From: Zygnema cylindricum
Lineage: Eukaryota; Streptophyta; Zygnematophyceae; Zygnematales; Zygnemataceae
Assembly: GCA_037447655.1 (NCBI GenBank)
Contig: JBBHKE010002129.1
Location: 62,001 to 126,000, forward strand
Length of the DNA: 64,000 bases
Direction: 5' to 3'
Both the position numbers and the translations under genes were made by a program. Positions within the stretch are counted from its first letter, which is position 1; the number at the start of each line of letters is the position of its first letter. This document shows positions 44,501-54,900 of the stretch, in pieces. The notes below the pieces were generated by a model. The model was not told the origin of the DNA and searched no databases. It saw nothing but the letters and a program-made list of their open reading frames with translations.

Positions 44501-47187
44501 TCTAAATTTCACTAAGGACTGAAACATTGCAAAACGACAAGTGAAAACGAAAGTACTAGACAAAACTAGAAGTACTATCGTACTAAACTAGACGTACGAA
44601 AATCTAGACGCGAAACGAAACAACAAATATATTTCGCGAAACCTATAGAACTTTCAAGTAATTGTACTTTCGGTATATTCTAGAAAGTACAGTTTTTCTT
44701 TCGCGAAATCAAACTGATTTTCGCGTGCGTACGATTCTTTCAATGAATCGTAACATTTTATGTTCAGGGGGTGAACATAAACCGGTACCCGATTGGTGCT
44801 ATTAACTCTAATAGCGATTCACGGTGTATTTTTGATATTATCACATATGTGCGTCAATATCTATAGAAATAAACTAAGGATTGCAGGAAATCCATTTCTA
44901 TATAATTTAGAATATGTTATCAACACTAAATAAATAAGTGGCTCAAATGAGCCTCACCATTAGGCCATATATCAGTGTTGTGATTACTACTAATAATTTA
45001 CAAACTCTTATAGCAGTGAAAGGCGTAGTATCCATCCACTGTAACTAGTATGAACCATATTAGTTATTCAAGGCACATGATTTGAGATAAGCACATGTAT
45101 TAGCATGAACCATTCATTCTACAACCTCAGGAGGATGTGGAAAATAGGCATCTGTCATGATTTGGCAAGAACCACTTTAACTTGTTATCCCGTAATGTTA
45201 GTCCATCCACCCTAATTACGGTGAAATATCGACATGTTGCCCCTTTTGCAGCAAAGTTTAGTTTCAAAGTATGTGTTTTTTTTTTGCTTCACTCGCTCTC
45301 TGTCTCACTCCCTGCCCTCCCTTAAGCCTAATCTTAACTTTCGTGGAGAAGCACAATATATTATGTTGCCAATGCTTGTTTATGATGTTGACAATGGTGT
45401 CAACATCATAAACACTACGTTGACATCATATTATTATCATGTACAACAATTTATTTCAATTCTCGGGGGGTTGTGGAAACAGATTGAATACGATGTCGCC
45501 AGTTGTCGCGAGGAAGGCGGTTTATTGGCCGACTGTATGGATACTAAAAAACTCGATCTTCGGTTTCCAGAAAATGGACAACTTGTTCTTGCTACAGGAC
45601 ATCAGCATGTGGGAGCCTCCGGGATTTCCCTCAAACGAGAGGTATTGGTTCCGATTTTCATTATCTTGCGGTCTTAATCGATGATTTTGTTTTATTTTGT
45701 TTTGTTTGTAAATTTCTTTTTGGGGCTTACAACTGTTTTTGGGGGATTTGCGTATCCTTTACATTCTGGTATTGATCCGTTTTTTTCTTTATCCGGGGGG
45801 TACCTTTTTTACAATTGACCTTTACTTGCTTGTGTTATGAAAAAGGTTACGTGACAAAGAGTTTCTTAATTTTGATTTTCAAATCTTGATTTGGATGGTT
45901 TGTGTGGAAAAATGGATCTCAAGGAAGATAGATATTGTATGGCAGTTGAGTTATAATTTTTTCTTCATTAAGCCACTAAAATCCTCTTCAAAACAGCTGA
46001 AAAACCTTGAAGGAGAAACCCATTTAAGAAACTCCCGTTGAAAATAACACTTTGACCACATTATTCGGAAAGCCTTCCCTGCTCTCTTGTTTCCCTCTCT
46101 TTTACCTTCTCCCATACTAATATAATGTAAACCTCCAAAATTCTTCCTTTCTTTCAGGATGGAGAATATATTTGCAATTCTAATCCGATTTACGGTCTCG
46201 GCGAGACGGCAGGAGACGAGGCTGGATATGTGACAGGAATGGAGACTTGTTCTTTTCCATCTAATGGTCCAAAAATTTCGGCAAATGAAACTATTACGTT
46301 GACTTCGACTTACAGCCGTCTCGGAGGAGGACACACAGGAGCAATGGGATTATTTTTTGTTGCTTTAGGACCCGAGGAAAATACTTATAAGCTTGACCAA
46401 ATGTGTCGAAATCAAGAGGCTTTACTTTTGAATGCGTTGGACAAATCCGTGGCTGAGGTGAGTCCGTCGATTAATTCCCATTATTTACTCGCATTATCTT
46501 ATTATCCTATTATCTTCTTATTATCCTAGCATCTACCACCTTGTTATTGTCTTATTGTTATTTTATATTGATACTAAAATATAAATTTGAGGTATTGTAT
46601 AATGTTTTCCTGTGACCAGAAATTTGAGCTAGAAATGTCATGTGTAAAGGGGAGATTCTTTTTCAATCCATTAACATAAGACTGGAAGGATACTTATGCA
46701 GAAAAAAACTCAAGTGTGTATGAAGGGATTTAAGTAAAGATTAAAAAAAAATCAAGAATGAGTAGACTAACTGTGGTTGATGGCTGATTACGTAAAAGAT
46801 AAATTTAACTAATTATGGTTTTAATAGGTATTTGCATATTAAACTTTTTATAAACCTTTTAAGATATGGTAAACCTCGTAACTTTTATAATAAGTTTACC
46901 AGTGATTATATTCTTTTTTTTGTATATAGCCGTCGATACAATTGTTGGATATCCAGTTAACGCCTTTTTGTACTCTTTTATAGAGATTTAACTAGATACT
47001 CGTGTTTCTCCTGTCGTTTTGTGTTTTCCAGGACCAAAAAGATGACACGTGGCAGGTTTCTATGCTGGGAGCTTTGGGCGGATTTTTGATTGGATTTTTT
47101 GCTACAGCCGGAGTCGCAGGACTCGCCATGATTCTTATGAGACAGGAGCGCTCGACTCGAGTTTACGCACCCTTGAGTTCAGCTTAA
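38511..47187 (+). CDS. SURNod19-family membrane protein, copy E1
   Basis: Exons 38511-39368, 45483-45641, 46158-46457 and 47032-47187 are all phase 0 and encode 490 residues. The protein has a signal peptide (about 1-20), a large extracytoplasmic SURNod19 (stress up-regulated Nod19) region, and a C-terminal membrane helix at about 450-475 with a short basic tail (RQERSTRVYAPLSSA). Family landmarks are LHHW (83-86), CCYTGVNCR (237-245), the splice-spanning NCK/IEYDV, HQH (326-328) and HTGAMGLFF. The family is known from stress and nodulation transcripts; its biochemical role is unknown. I chose the ATG at 38511 over the in-frame ATG at 38466 because only the former is conserved in E2 and directly starts the signal peptide. 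Intron 1 (6.1 kb) holds a Copia element in antisense orientation; no coding lesion is visible. Confidence 0.87.
39391..39562 (+). repeat. Pyrimidine tract at the start of E1 intron 1
   Basis: Near-pure CTCCCTCTC/CCTTCTCC repeats begin about 20 nt after the 5' splice site. E2 has a corresponding tract at the same intron position. Confidence 0.9.
39923..40490 (-). repeat. 3' LTR of element 3 (568 bp)
   Basis: On the - strand it starts TGTTACGATTC and ends ATCCTTTCA. It is identical by eye to the 5' LTR. The sequence is unrelated at first sight to the LTRs of elements 1 and 2, though it has the same TTTCGCG-type repeats. Confidence 0.95.
40491..40502 (-). other. Polypurine tract of element 3
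   Basis: The - strand reads GAAGAGGGGGAA immediately before the 3' LTR. Confidence 0.85.
40888..40896 (-). other. Candidate stop-codon readthrough site (TAG CAA TTA), element 3
   Basis: On the - strand the integrase frame ends E-F-L-L, TAG, CAA, TTA. This is exactly the UAG-CAA-UUA sequence known to drive readthrough in tobacco mosaic virus. Downstream the frame remains open for about 48 codons and matches the conserved pre-RT block in elements 1 and 2 (GDPQSY.EAR..DW). The soybean SIRE1 retroelement is a known case of suppression in this context, but between pol and an env-like frame. Confidence 0.7.
40894..44151 (-). CDS. Copia gag-protease-integrase polyprotein (1085 aa), element 3
   Basis: The frame is intact from ATG 44151 to TAG 40896-40894. 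The N-terminus is acidic and Ser-rich. The copia gag core (about 150-345) runs from VVFNGSNYPSWKKYI through DDAVKRFNIIVEQL. An Arg/Gly-rich linker precedes two CCHC knuckles at about 390-420 (CFRCNRPGHFSSSC and CFNCGKLGHTSQQC). The protease DTG lies in WIIDTGASHHVC at about 505. Integrase has an HH-CC zinc region (about 650-690) and DDE core residues in VDLCG (about 716), RSDNGGEF (about 782) and SPESNGVAERKN (about 815). The frame stops just before the region where RT would begin, in a TMV-type readthrough context. Translation past the stop would add about 48 codons to TGA at 40750 in this deleted copy. Confidence 0.93.
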   Translation of the reverse strand: MGGRNKKKSPFTPSSSTTPVSNFWENLPTPEDPPKEEKEFSFTGAAFESSFPTDSFDQNRGVGGSMSDNQMREYLENFMRRIDEKFSAVDRRFDELAHGEPDPDPDGDDSDDSDEEAKKVKDKRGKFKLDDDSDLEEDSQGGVEMFQMPGKTVVFNGSNYPSWKKYIRAQLILRGLWKVVNGEEKIPVGDAKARRLWKRKNLAAITGLMQTCSVSVHDHFLTHSTAHGCWKALESQFERGIQNKGQYMFSDFMQFKMKSNESFDDAVKRFNIIVEQLLNNGRVITEEDKVTGFLNALPDKWTHLKEILLARENNTYEFIVNYLKMSESNRVSSSKGSLDTGSLNVTAPEFADLHYFRGRGGGKGGGLRGRGKWLDRGGNSRPRSVQNDNSNVLCFRCNRPGHFSSSCPEKEKECFNCGKLGHTSQQCYSKFSSGGVRGGRSFGGRGRGRDSGRGRGRYGGHGGSHGNFVDLGNFEGDEGGQTFTCLHLSIDSLSEPSDAREKEWIIDTGASHHVCTDSTLFDDMRSLTVPKLITVASGQTITVGKVGTVRLNLPTWDRFGNETISEARLLNVLYIPDGSVNLLSVPQIQRAGGSVVARGDSAIRIYRVDGKLIGEGEVTNSMHSRLLWRRPRMNASSTGILNQISELKGDLTLWHHRMCHTSEGNLRKMIKTACVRGLDLATGEKVNGCDGCSQGRQIRKSHPTKDVKFRAQHPLELVHVDLCGQIKPESLGGNRYIMVIVDDYSRFSWVRLLKRKSDALQTFIEWHAFAERQCERKLKAIRSDNGGEFIAFERYCKEKGITQQFTSPYSPESNGVAERKNRTLQEMVRAMVHSAGQSISLWGDAILTANYICNRRLTSVSGDKTPFELLYGRKPALHHLRIWGCHATVYVDQVKRKGKFAARSWPGIFVGYSTKGNLYRVFDPVRRIVEESRNVNFHEDLKSVIEKSAELKKNLDFYEVDDVANFPEIEDSDSDEEPESIVNIKKGKSNVNSSSEKLDIDIDVRSNVSRNSKLSTESQKSSSSKSSLPNMDEEEQNVEQVPFLRRSTRENRGKKPNRLSYDKIGGENSNSHYFVSDAKETEFLL
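44174..44185 (-). other. Primer-binding site of element 3
   Basis: The - strand reads TGGTATCGGAGC two bases inside the 5' LTR. It is identical to the site in element 2 and one base off the common plant initiator-Met type. Confidence 0.85.
44188..44755 (-). repeat. 5' LTR of element 3 (568 bp)
   Basis: Same length and, by eye, the same sequence as 39923-40490. Confidence 0.95.
44761..45381 (+). other. Remainder of E1 intron 1, with a solo MITE end
   Basis: A lone right end of the TA-target MITE family (CGATTCACGGTG) lies at 44815-44826. The rest resembles the corresponding part of E2 intron 1 (about 53300-53555). No gene. Confidence 0.6.
45382..45409 (+). other. Intronic hairpin upstream of E1 exon 2
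   Basis: The 12-bp perfect stem atgatgttgaca / tgtcaacatcat with loop atgg ends 73 nt before exon 2. E2 has the equivalent hairpin at 53556-53583; the two base changes there keep pairing as G-U wobbles. Confidence 0.6.
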
Positions 47188-47853
47188 AGGATTGGAGAAA
47201 AGAGGAGTGAGAGAAAAAAAAATTGAGTTTAACTTTAAGGAATGTAAAAAAGAAGTGTAAGGAGTAAGTTTTGAGTTCAGCTTAAAGTAAAGATGGTAGA
47301 AAATAAGTGTAACAAAGAAGTTTGTAGGTACGTGAGGTTGTAGGGAGAGAAAAAATAAAGAGTGTGAGCTTAAGAGAGGCGAGGGAGGAAAATTAGGGCT
47401 ATGTAATATTAGAATCAATTTTGGTGATTTAATGTTGTAAATAGAGAAGGATGTGTACCATGGATTAGGTTTTAGTGGATTGGATGTTTTCTTTTGTATT
47501 TCAAAGTGGAGCAATAGACAATTGTCTTTTGTTAAAAATTAAGCTGAACTGTTAAAAACAAAAATGCAAAACCGAAGTGTTGATCAATGATAGCAAGAGG
47601 AAAAACTGCTTTTCCTCCTGGAAATGACAAATTATGAACTTTTATTGTTTATTCTTAAAATTGCCTTTAAGTGTTATGTGTTTTAACAAAGAGTTTGAAA
47701 GCTACAAAATTAGGGAAGTGAATAATATCATTATCATGAAATTTACTATTTCTGCACCTATCCTGAAATTTTTCTGACCACGAGTTAAACCAAATAACTA
47801 AATTAAGGCTTACAAGCCCGTACAAGAATGAAGTACGGCAGGGTTTCCATAAT
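47188..47853. other. 3' flank of E1, no further gene
   Basis: 47188-47520 is presumptive 3' UTR, partly repeated after E2 (56582-56790, shared phrases such as AATTGTCTTTTGTTA). Nothing else was recognised. Confidence 0.5.
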
Positions 47854-47856
47854 TAA

Positions 47857-48639
47857 GGGTGTGTCCCCATGTGCATAAGTAAGGGTTTTTTTCTGTCGTT
47901 TTGCCGTAAAACTTAGCGCCGTACTGCCTAAGTTGCAACCGTACGAAGGAATCGCAAATTTGTAGAGTAGAATTTGCGTCATCCTTGAACTTAGGATGTA
48001 CGAAAATTTGTCGTTCTGTGCTTTTCGACCCACTTCTGCGACAAAAAACGTCATCTTCAAACCTCTGTTTAAAACACATGCGCGATGTGTTTTAAAATTA
48101 GGTTTTTTCGATTGACAAATAGGAACATTTTTTCGCACGTGCCTTAAATTTCGAAAATATTCCTACAATTTCCAAGGACAAAGAAAAAAGGACATAGCTC
48201 GCTATGTTCTGTCCGTTTGCGTTATAATAAGACGAAAAGAAGCACACAGTTTGTTTGTTTTTTTTCCGTTTTCGTCCAGTACGGATTTTTTATTTGCAGG
48301 GGTCATCAAATTCCGATGCCATTTCACCTCGAGCGGACAGGCGACGCGAAGGGCAAAGCGCACCTTCTTCAACCGTGAAACTGCCAGGCTGGAATGCCCT
48401 ACGTCTACAATGTCACAGTAAGACATGCGACGTCACAAAGCAGTTCCAAAAAATAACGTGCGACCACAGATTGTAGACGTTGACAACCGTCACAGGTATT
48501 GTCGACGTATACAATCGTCACAAGCGTAAGTTGCGATTTCGTCCTTACAGACATAGGGACACTTGAAAACCGGGTCCGGCGGATCCGCGCTAAAATACAA
48601 AGTAAGTTCGCTAAGTTACAAGTATATGGGGATGTACCC
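47857..48639. mobile_element. Tourist-like MITE P2 (783 bp)
   Basis: The ends GGGTGTGTCCCCATGT and ATGGGGATGTACCC form an inverted repeat with TAA on both sides (47854-47856, 48640-48642). It aligns with P1 in inverse orientation. A perfect 12-bp-arm palindrome (TTTAAAACACAT...) lies at 48068-48096. Confidence 0.85.
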
Positions 48640-48642
48640 TAA

Positions 48643-49012
48643 GCCAACATTACAGTAATAGTGCAGGTAACTAACTGACAAACAAACAGTTACTTGTAGT
48701 ACTTTAACTGCACCTCCATTATTTTATAGTAGGTGCAGAGATGTACATGCACGTGGTAAGGTTTTACATGCCAGGTCAATTTTAGTGTGGTAAACCTTAA
48801 AAAAGAGATGGAAAAACGAGATCTGCTGACATAACGTGCGGCTCCTGTTTGAAGAAGAAACAAACAAAACGTTATTGCCACCCTCTGAAATTCGAATCAC
48901 GAAAACTCGACCTTTGGTGCCAGAATAGGTTTACTGTAACAGCCAAATAGAAAATGTTGCTGACACGAGACAGTTGGATGCACCACACTAGATCGAAATG
49001 CTACGAGGAAGC
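48643..49012. other. Intergenic stretch, nothing recognised
   Basis: No supported feature. Confidence 0.5.
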
Positions 49013-49014
49013 TA

Positions 49015-49213
49015 CACCTTGAATCGTTATTAGCGTATATAAATTATTAGTGTAAAGAACAAATTAGCGTCATTCATTCTAATTTAGTGTCAGGAGACGT
49101 GGCAGATTATGGTCCACATCCTTAAATAGTGTAATTTATTATATTTAAGGTATCAATGTCAAATGTTTGGGGTACCGATATAGAGTACATAAGGCTAATA
49201 ACAATTCACGGTG
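49015..49213. mobile_element. TA-target MITE T3 (199 bp)
   Basis: Inverted ends CACCTTGAATCGTTATTAG and CTAATAACAATTCACGGTG with TA on each side. It is the same element as T5 (50550-50749), inverted. Confidence 0.8.
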
Positions 49214-49220
49214 TACAGTA

Positions 49221-50333
49221 CACCGTCGATCGTATTTAGCCTGTAGAAATTATTAGTGTGTAGAATAATTTAGTATCATGTACACTACACCGCCAATCGT
49301 TATTAGCGTTGTGTACGCTAATTCCGTCCTTTTTTTTTTTTTTTATTCTCCATTTGTGTAGTTCATTCTATTTTTTTCTTTATTCTATTTAGGGTTATTT
49401 TTAGTACGTTGTCTCTTAAATAGAGTGGTGTACGGTCAATGTCAGACCGTACATAAATGTACCTTTTTAAGTTAAAAAGTACAATAAATTAGTTTTAGTA
49501 ACCGCGGATGCATGAGAATATGCATTTTAAAAAGGAAAAAAAACCAGGTCGTAAAAACTCCCGTTCGCACATATTCGTCTGACAGCCGCGTTTCGACCGT
49601 GTGAATGTACGATTTATGTACGATGCGTTAGATTTTGTACGGCGACCTATATTAGTGTAAGCATGTTTGCGACCGACATTTTTTTTTCAAAGATCCAAAA
49701 TACCATAACCAAACAATTAGAATGTATGAATTTTTCCAAATTTTTCAAATTCTTAAATAGCGTACACCACGGTAATTATTTTTGATACGCTAAAAAAACT
49801 TACACGCTAATAACGATTGGCGGTGTAGCTTTGACTTAGAAAAAATTCGAAAAAAAGTTATACACTAATTTTTCAACGTACGCCAATATGGGCACAACTG
49901 ATTTGTCGAGAGGATATCCACAGTAATATAGGCATAAGTACAAATTTTGACAATTCGTACACTGTTGCATGCTTTCACTCTAATTAATTCCTAACTCTAA
50001 TTTTGGTTTTTTAGGGTGTAGGCAATAAGCGACAAGTAAATGTACATTAAAACAGGTACAAGTATGAAATTCTTTAATTCACAGGGCAGTTTTTCGTGGG
50101 ATAGCATATATTTTAATGCAACATCCGTACTTGTATAATAAAAATGTACATTTTTATACGAACCGACAAGCTCCGTAATCCACACTAATAAAAATTAAAA
50201 TGGTGTACACTAATTGTTCATCTCGTAATTAGCGTACAGGAAAAATTAGTATCCTTCACCCTGTTTTAGGTAAAACCCTCAAAATTTAGGGGCGCCGAAT
50301 TAGTGTTCAACACGCTAAATACGATCGACGGTG
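49221..50333. mobile_element. TA-target MITE T1 (1113 bp), host of nested T2
   Basis: The ends CACCGTCGATCGTATTTAG and CTAAATACGATCGACGGTG are perfect inverted repeats. The inverted identity extends outward into tacagta/tactgta. Confidence 0.8.
49288..49825. mobile_element. TA-target MITE T2 (538 bp) nested in T1
   Basis: Inverted ends CACCGCCAATCGTTATTAG and CTAATAACGATTGGCGGTG, flanked by TA. It is the inverse of T6 (32520-33043). Confidence 0.85.
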
Positions 50334-50350
50334 TACTGTACTAGAAGCTT

Positions 50351-50767
50351 CACCGTGTATCGTATTGGTGCTAATGTTTTTTTCGTCTCTTAAAACATCT
50401 TTTCTCCGTACAGACATGTCGGAATTTCGATCTGACGGCTGAAATTGAAATTCAAGGTTCTCAGCTTTCAATTGGCGGTCTCCATTTGAAAATCGGAGAC
50501 GTGTGTACGGGAAAAAATGTTTTAAGTGTTTAAAAAAGTATCAGCACTACACCGTTAATCGTTATTAGCCTTATGTACTCTATATCGGCACCCCAAAATT
50601 TTGACATTGATAACTTAAATATAATAAATCACACTATTTAAGGATGTGGACCACAATCTGCCACGTCTCCTGACACTAAACTAGAATGAATGACGCTAAT
50701 TTTTTCTTTACACTAATAGTTTCTATACGCTAATAACGATTCAAGGTGTAATAGCGATACACGGTGT
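50351..50767. mobile_element. TA-target MITE T4 (417 bp), host of nested T5
   Basis: Inverted ends CACCGTGTATCGTATTGG and ATAGCGATACACGGTG. Removing T5 and one TA restores a CTAATAG junction like that in T7, which shows TA is the duplicated target. Confidence 0.75.
50550..50749. mobile_element. TA-target MITE T5 (200 bp) nested in T4
   Basis: Inverted ends CACCGTTAATCGTTATTAG and CTAATAACGATTCAAGGTG, TA on both sides. Inverse copy of T3. Confidence 0.85.
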
Positions 50768-50849
50768 ACTCAGCTGCCTTTTACATTAGGGTTCACAATT
50801 ACTGACCTGTCGTCACAAATAAACGTCTCGTTATCAACCATGTACCCGT

Positions 50850-51995
50850 TGACCACATGGTGAAGTCAGTCGTTCCATGTACTTGTGAAAGCCATCACTA
50901 TATTCGTGCCCTATCCTGCCACAGTACTGTACTGTACTTGATTTACAATTGAAGCATGTCATTTCTATGGTTTCATGCTAGTAGAATTCAGTTACTTGGA
51001 GAACCTTTGAGCATTCTTCAAGGGTTTGGAGATATCGGTCCGTCCGATGTACTGTCTGTGGCACTTACAATACTGATAGTATTATGGATGACGTCGCTGC
51101 ACTTCTTGCAGTCGGGAAAGGGACCCTGCGACGCTCCTAAGTAGTTTCGCAATGGGCGGGTCTTTGGCTCTTGTGACGTGGCAGCGCGTCAGTGGCACCT
51201 TCGCGCACTTTCGCTGTACTTCCTCCAGCTCGAGTGCAACAGTTCAGGATCCACGCTATTAGAAGGTCGGGCACCATTCAGTACTAAAATTTTCAGCTAA
51301 TCGACGTGGTACACTGCCCGTCGCTATTAAAGCTTAGTAAAATATTAGCAACACTTTATTAGTCATTATCTTAAAATCCACACTAAATTAAATATAAAAC
51401 GTGACTTAATTTGGGCCACTTATGTCAGCATTTGTAGTCAACACTATTTTTTGATTCTGGGTCACAAAAAGCACTACTAGGATCTAGATGAACTCTATTA
51501 GCGACGGGCGTTGTTGCGTTGTTTACACTCCTTTCATATTTGCTGCCCGTCAATCACAAATACTGCCACGTGGCACAATTTTGCTTCATGGAAGAAAATG
51601 ACAAGATAGAATGTCACTATATATACAGGAAAGCGTCCGCTTCAAAAATACTATCGTATTGTACTGTTCGCTCTATGCTCATGTTGCCTTGGTGCAACTT
51701 TTTGTTACGATATTTTACACTTTTCTAGCTTTTATCGTGAGCAAAATAGTGATTTCGAATCTATTTTTCTTCTTATTTTTCAACTTTCTCTTCCTTTAAG
51801 TGAACTCCAGGCTTTGAATTTTTAAATACGGAGAGTGTGACTTATGACCTTGCAAGTATTGTCAAAATAATCAACTGAAGCTCGAAAAACTGTTGCTCTC
51901 ACACCGTCTACTTCTACTTTTTTACCTCTTCCAAACACATATTTACCTTCCAAGGCCATTCCTGACACATATTTCGAGACAGGCTTTTGAACAGG
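50850..51995 (+). promoter_or_regulatory. Upstream region of SURNod19 gene E2
   Basis: Homologous to the E1 upstream region. It has TGACGTGGCAGCGCGTC near 51174, a G-box GCCACGTGGC at 51565-51574 and a TATA box TATATATA at 51618-51625. Regulation by bZIP factors is an inference from the motifs. Confidence 0.65.
51316..51511. mobile_element. Small MITE R2 in the E2 promoter
   Basis: Inverted ends CCCGTCGCTATTAAAG and CTCTATTAGCGACGGGCG, at the same place as R1 in E1. Confidence 0.65.
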
Positions 51996-54900
51996 ATGTC
52001 TCCTAAATTTGCTATTTGTGCGCTTTTGTCATTTTGTTGCTACGCGTCAGCTTTCGATTTGGAAGCTGAAATTCCTTTTACCAAAACTTTTCTTTCTGAG
52101 CCTTTCCGTCTTAGTCCGGGCGGTGTTCACAAAAAGGTTTATGTACCGATTCCGATGCCCGAAGGACATGTCGGTCTCCGAGGCATAACTGCCGAGATTG
52201 TCGACGAATCAGGAGCATCTGTTCCTTTAACCGAAGTTTATCTTCACCATTGGATTGCTTCATCGCTACTTATCGATGATGACAAAGAAAATTCAGAGTC
52301 ACAAATGTCACAAATGTCGTCAACCGAAGCCGCAAAAGACGCATCTTTTCGAGCTTCTAAACAACCAAGTGTGGATATTGAGCAATTGGCGGAAAATCAG
52401 AAGCTTTTGACCATGTCTTCTGATGGAGGTTTTTGTAACCATGGAGCTTTGCGTCCCTGGTTTGGAGTCGGAGCCGAGACTCGGAAAACGAAGGCAGAAT
52501 ATCCGGCTCCATTCGCCATAGAAACTGGAAACCCTAATTCGATTCCAATCGGAAAAAAACTTGTTTGGTGGTCCGAAGTTCACGCCATTGATACCAGAGG
52601 AGCTGTGAATACAAAGGCGTGTATTGAATGCAGATGTGACATGTATAACGCCACAAAAGACGAAAGAGGTCGACCGCTTCCAGAAGGATATGTCGGTGGA
52701 CTTTTGTGTTGTTATACAGGTGTCAATTGTCGAGTGAAGGATGACTATGTCGGAACCGAGAGAATTTTGTACCTTAAGTATACGGTGAAATGGGTACCCA
52801 TGAGTCCTTGTGTGGTTCCTCTTCAATCTTATCTCTTCGATGTCTCAGATTGCAAGGTGAGGTGGAATCCTGACTCTACTTCTCACTCTCGCTCGGTTGC
52901 CCTCGCCCTCCCCGTCTCCCTCTTCCCTCTCGCTCTCCTCTCCCTCTCCCCTTCCCTCTCGCCCTCCCTCTCTCTCCCCCTCTTCCTCTCCCTCTCCCTC
53001 CCTCTCTCCCTTCCCCCACTCCCACTCTCCCTCTCCCACTCCCCCTCTCCCTCTCCCACTCCCTCTCTCTCACTCTCTCCCTCCACAACAGACATTAAAT
53101 TGGTATGATGGATGTAAAAAAAGTTGCGGATTGCTGGCGATCCATTTTTGTAGAACCTTGTATATGATCGTTTGTTAGTCTTGCGTATCTCAAGGAAAGT
53201 TATTTGTCTTTTGTAATATCCTGCCGGTAGGTTACTCACCGCTATTAGAGTTGATTACACTAATTCTTTTGCCAGACCTAAAATCATTGAAGTGTTATCA
53301 CCATGAGCTACATCATCGAAATGAGCCACATTTTTAGACCATAAATTAGTGGTAAATTAGTTGCTAGTAATTCACTAACTCCTACGATGAAAGGCGTAGT
53401 ACACATCTTCCGTAACTAGTATAGACCATATTACTTCTCAAGGCCCATGTTTTGAGATAAGCACATGTAATAGTGTGGGCAGTACTTTCTCTCTCCTAAG
53501 CCTAGTCTTAATTTTTATGGAGAAGCACAATTTATTACGTTGACGATGGCTGTTTATGATGTTGATAATGGTGTCAACATCGTAAACTTTAAGTTGACAT
53601 CATATTATAATTAAGCTAATTAATTTATTGCAGCTTTTTGGGGGGTGTGGTGTGGAGACAGATTGAATATGACGTTGCCGGTTGTCACGAGGAAGGCGGT
53701 TTATTGGCTGACTGTGTGGATACTAAAAAAATCAATGTTCGGTTTCCGAAAAGTGGACAACTCGTTTTTGGTTTAGGACATCAGCATGTGGGAGCCTCCG
53801 GGATTTCCCTTAAACGAGAGGTATTGGTTCCGATTTTCATCATCGATAATTTTGTTTTGTTTGTAAATTTCTTTTAGGGACTTAGGACTGTTTTTGGGGG
53901 TTTGCGTATCCTTAACATTCCAGTTGCTGATTCGTTTTTTTTTTTTGGACCGTTTTTACAATTGTGCTCAGGTCATTGTTATTTGCTTGTATTGTAGAAA
54001 AGGACAAGACACAGACAAAGAGTTTCTTAATTTTGATTTTCAAATTTGATTTGGACGGTTGTGTGGAGAACTGGATCTCAAGAAGGATCAATTGTACATG
54101 GCAGTTCAGGTGTACTTTTTGCTTTATTAAGCCACCAAAAGCCTCTTCAAAACCACTGAAAAACCTGAAGGAGAAACTCCCTTTAAAACACGCTTTTCGG
54201 GAAGTCTTCTGTCTTCTCTGCGCTCCAGTTTCCCTCTCTTTTACCTTCTCCTACGCCTATTTACTGTAAACCTCTAAATGTATTCCTTTTTTTAAGGATG
54301 GAGCACATATTTGCAATTCATTTCTGTTTCCCTCCCTTTACTCTCTCTTTACCTTCTCTTAATTTAGGTACTATAAACCTCCAATTGTTCTTTCCTCTTT
54401 TTCAAGATGGGATGTATATTTGCAACTCTTTGCTTTTCTCTTTACCCTCTAAAACTCAAAAGATCCGTCCCTTTTTTTTTCCCAGGATGGAGAATATATT
54501 TGCAATTCTAATCCGATTTACGGTCTCGGCGAGACGGCAGGAGACGAGGCTGGATATGTGACAGGAATAGAAACTTGTTCTTTTCCATCTTATGGTCCAA
54601 AAATTACGGCAAATGAAACTATCACGTTGAGTTCGACTTACAGTCGTCTCGGAGGAGGACACACAGGAGTCATGGGACTATTTTTTGTCGCTTTAGGACC
54701 TGAGGAAAATAGTTACGAGCTCGACCCAATGTGTCAAAATGAAGAGGATGCACTTTTGATCTTGGACAATTTCGTGGCTGAGGTAAGTTCTTCGATTTAC
54801 ACCCATTATTTACTCATATTATCTTATTATCTTATTATCTTATCATCTTATCATCTTATCATCTTATTATCTTATTATCTTATTATCTCATTATTATCTT

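Larger units (their letters stand above)
39923..44755 (-). mobile_element. Young Ty1/copia element 3, RT-RNase H deleted, in intron 1 of E1
   Basis: Two LTRs of exactly 568 bp (39923-40490 and 44188-44755), identical by eye, are flanked by the perfect 5-bp duplication TTTTA (39918-39922 and 44756-44760). The primer-binding site and polypurine tract are in place on the - strand. The internal region carries one long gag-PR-INT frame, but the sequence jumps from the first residues of the RT domain region (about 40760) to the tail after RNase H. The element is therefore only 4833 bp. Identical LTRs indicate a recent insertion. Confidence 0.95.
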
